This document shows positions 62,626 to 64,000 of a stretch of DNA of 64,000 nucleotides, in pieces. Each line of letters opens with the position of its first letter. Within the stretch, counting starts at the first letter, position 1. Source of the stretch: Paraburkholderia sp. BCC1884 (GTDB lineage Bacteria > Pseudomonadota > Gammaproteobacteria > Burkholderiales > Burkholderiaceae); assembly GCF_900996225.1 (NCBI RefSeq), contig NZ_CAAJGL010000123.1:1-64000 (forward strand), given 5' to 3'. A program made the translations under genes and the position numbers. Below the pieces are notes generated by a model. It ran no database searches, was not told the DNA's origin, and saw only the letters and a list, made by a program, of their open reading frames with translations.

Positions 62626-63903
62626 TCAGTTTCGAATCTGGATTTGTGCGGTCTTAAGTGACCGAGCAGCTTTGTCGGGGTTGATCGTGAATGCACCTAG
62701 CAAGCCACCCATCACCATCAACACACCGCAGAACGCGAAACCCGCCTGATATCCTGCCGCGCCGCCGACGGTCTGGATGAAATGCGCGGACACGAGCGGC
62801 GCAAGGATGCCGGCGATCGAAGCGATGGAGTTATCGAGCGCCAGAATTGCGCCGCGTTGCGCGGGTGGCGTGATCTGCGCGAGAATTGCTGGCCCGAGCG
62901 AATAGATCGTGGGCGAGAGACCGATTGCCAGACTGATGACGGCTACGTGTGCAAGCGGCGGCAAGTCGAACAGCCAGATCGACAGGAATGCGGCACCTGC
63001 GATCACAAGCGTTGCGGCCGAAACCCGCCCGCGTGCATTGCGCGATGACACGCCGCGAGCAAGCATTCGCTGCGCCAGCCATGCCGTCAGCAACGACAGC
63101 GGCATGCTAAGCAAGACGGTCACGGCAAAGAGACGGCCAGACTGAACCGCGCCGAAGCCGAGCCCGCGCTGAAGGTAGGCCGGCAGCCAGGTCAACGCGA
63201 GCGCGAGGGCCCAGTATCCAATGAAATGCAGCATGAAGCAGGTGAGAACGGTCGAGTCGCAAAACAGCTTCCGATACGGAATCTTTTCGGCACGCCGCGA
63301 AGGAGAGAGGCTGGTTGTTTCGGCGTCGATGCTGCCTTCCTTGCCGATCAGCTTCCATAGCAGCACCCACGCGACGCCCACCCCTGCCAGCGCATAAAAG
63401 TTGGCGCGCCAGCCCCAACGCGCCGTGATCAGCGGAATGGTGACGCCGGCGAGAAGCAGCCCGATCGAGCCACCCTGTGTGAAGAACGCCACCGGCACGG
63501 CCCGCCTGTTATCGGGGAACCACTTGTAGCAGGCATGCACTGCAAGCGGGAACGAAGGCCCTTCCGCTATGCCGAGCAAGACGCGAGCGACCACGAGTAC
63601 GACAAGGCTCGACGACACCGCCATAGGGATCTGACACAGCGACCATATAAGGGCGACGCCCAACAGCAAGCCCGTGGTCGCCACGCGATTGGCAAGAAAG
63701 CCTCCGGCTACCCCAGCAATCGCAAACAGCCAGAAGAAGCTGCTCGCCACCATGCCGAACTGGGTGGGCGTCAGCTTCAGTTCGTCCATCATGGGCACTG
63801 CTAGCAGCCCCACGGCGATCTTGTCGATAAAGTTCACCGACATGAACATAAACAGCAATAGCGCGATACGCCACGCCTTGGCGGGTTGGTACTTTGTGTT
63901 CAT
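62626..63903 (-). CDS. MFS carrier
   Basis: 425 residues from ATG 63903 with CGGAGAC upstream. Twelve spans. The first is MSVNFIDKIAVGLLAVPM, followed by TPTQFGMVASSFFWLFAIAG and GIAEGPSFPLAVHACYKWFP, which fits the ACS/glucarate-type carriers. The substrate is probably an organic anion. It follows a cut gene at the window edge in the same direction. Confidence 0.87.
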   Translation of the reverse strand: MNTKYQPAKAWRIALLLFMFMSVNFIDKIAVGLLAVPMMDELKLTPTQFGMVASSFFWLFAIAGVAGGFLANRVATTGLLLGVALIWSLCQIPMAVSSSLVVLVVARVLLGIAEGPSFPLAVHACYKWFPDNRRAVPVAFFTQGGSIGLLLAGVTIPLITARWGWRANFYALAGVGVAWVLLWKLIGKEGSIDAETTSLSPSRRAEKIPYRKLFCDSTVLTCFMLHFIGYWALALALTWLPAYLQRGLGFGAVQSGRLFAVTVLLSMPLSLLTAWLAQRMLARGVSSRNARGRVSAATLVIAGAAFLSIWLFDLPPLAHVAVISLAIGLSPTIYSLGPAILAQITPPAQRGAILALDNSIASIAGILAPLVSAHFIQTVGGAAGYQAGFAFCGVLMVMGGLLGAFTINPDKAARSLKTAQIQIRN

Positions 63904-63949
63904 GTTGTCTCCGGAATATGTCGAGACGCGTGGCCCTCTAGGCGCGGCC

Positions 63950-64000
63950 TTAGCGCACAGGGGAAGCCTCTGTCGGGCGTTCTCCCTGCGTCAGCTCGAT
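63950..64000 (-). CDS. C-terminal end of a gene cut by the window edge
   Basis: On the minus strand the last 16 residues (IELTQGERPTEASPVR) lead to a TAA at 63950-63952, 47 bases before the MFS start. The composition looks coding and the direction matches the MFS gene. The product cannot be identified from this tail. Confidence 0.4.
   Translation of the reverse strand: MELTQGERPTEASPVR

Overview
The window looks like a chromosomal accessory region of a GC-rich betaproteobacterium of the Burkholderiaceae, most likely Paraburkholderia. The evidence is several OmpC-type Burkholderia porins with the N-terminal QSSVTLYG motif, AAHS, MHS and ACS family MFS carriers, many LysR, GntR and MarR regulators, phthalate-type Rieske oxygenases, and codon use rich in GC. 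No rRNA, tRNA, CRISPR or replication origin is visible. All calls come from reading the sequence; no database search was run.

Layout. 1-2.8 kb: a partial ISNCY-like transposase, a RES/Xre toxin-antitoxin pair, a 51-residue membrane peptide and an IS6-family element. 2.9-18.9 kb (all on the minus strand): a GNAT acetyltransferase, a DUF6916 protein and a frameshifted phage-tail-collar protein, followed by a 2603-residue DUF4347 surface protein with 13 tandem modules. Four export genes follow: TolC, a HlyD adaptor, a GAF-like/HlyD protein and an M50 metalloprotease/HlyD fusion. The first three export genes are joined to their upstream neighbours by ATGA overlaps. No ABC ATPase is present, which is the most unusual feature of the locus.

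19.4-38.7 kb: a large catabolic island. It holds a hemerythrin, a LysR protein with two HTH domains, and an operon of Rieske oxygenase, SDR, AAHS carrier and a second Rieske oxygenase. These are followed by a porin, a GntR/FCD regulator, a CaiB-type CoA-transferase, a PDR-type reductase and a third Rieske oxygenase. Divergent from the last gene is an operon of MFS carrier, CoA-transferase, thiolase-fold protein, DUF35 protein and KstD-like flavoprotein. A shared operator (TGGTCCNWCCA type) lies at three promoters and at two of them directly abuts the -10 box. It probably binds the GntR protein and ties porin, oxygenase and uptake together. The substrate is unknown; the gene set suggests oxidation of a cyclic acid, CoA activation and C-C cleavage.

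39-47 kb: a hybrid histidine kinase with three receiver domains, a small membrane protein, a ModA-like binding protein without modBC, a secreted RNase N1/T1-like lipoprotein that has lost its catalytic Glu and His, an IS6 remnant, an HHE hemerythrin and a porin.

47-64 kb: an aminotransferase, aldehyde dehydrogenase, ThDP enzyme and MHS carrier operon with a divergent LysR, which fits an Ehrlich-like amino-acid to acid route. Then come a MarR regulator, a sulfatase with its MFS carrier, a DUF1254/DUF1214 protein, an acyl-CoA synthetase, a porin and another MFS carrier. The right edge cuts into one more minus-strand gene.
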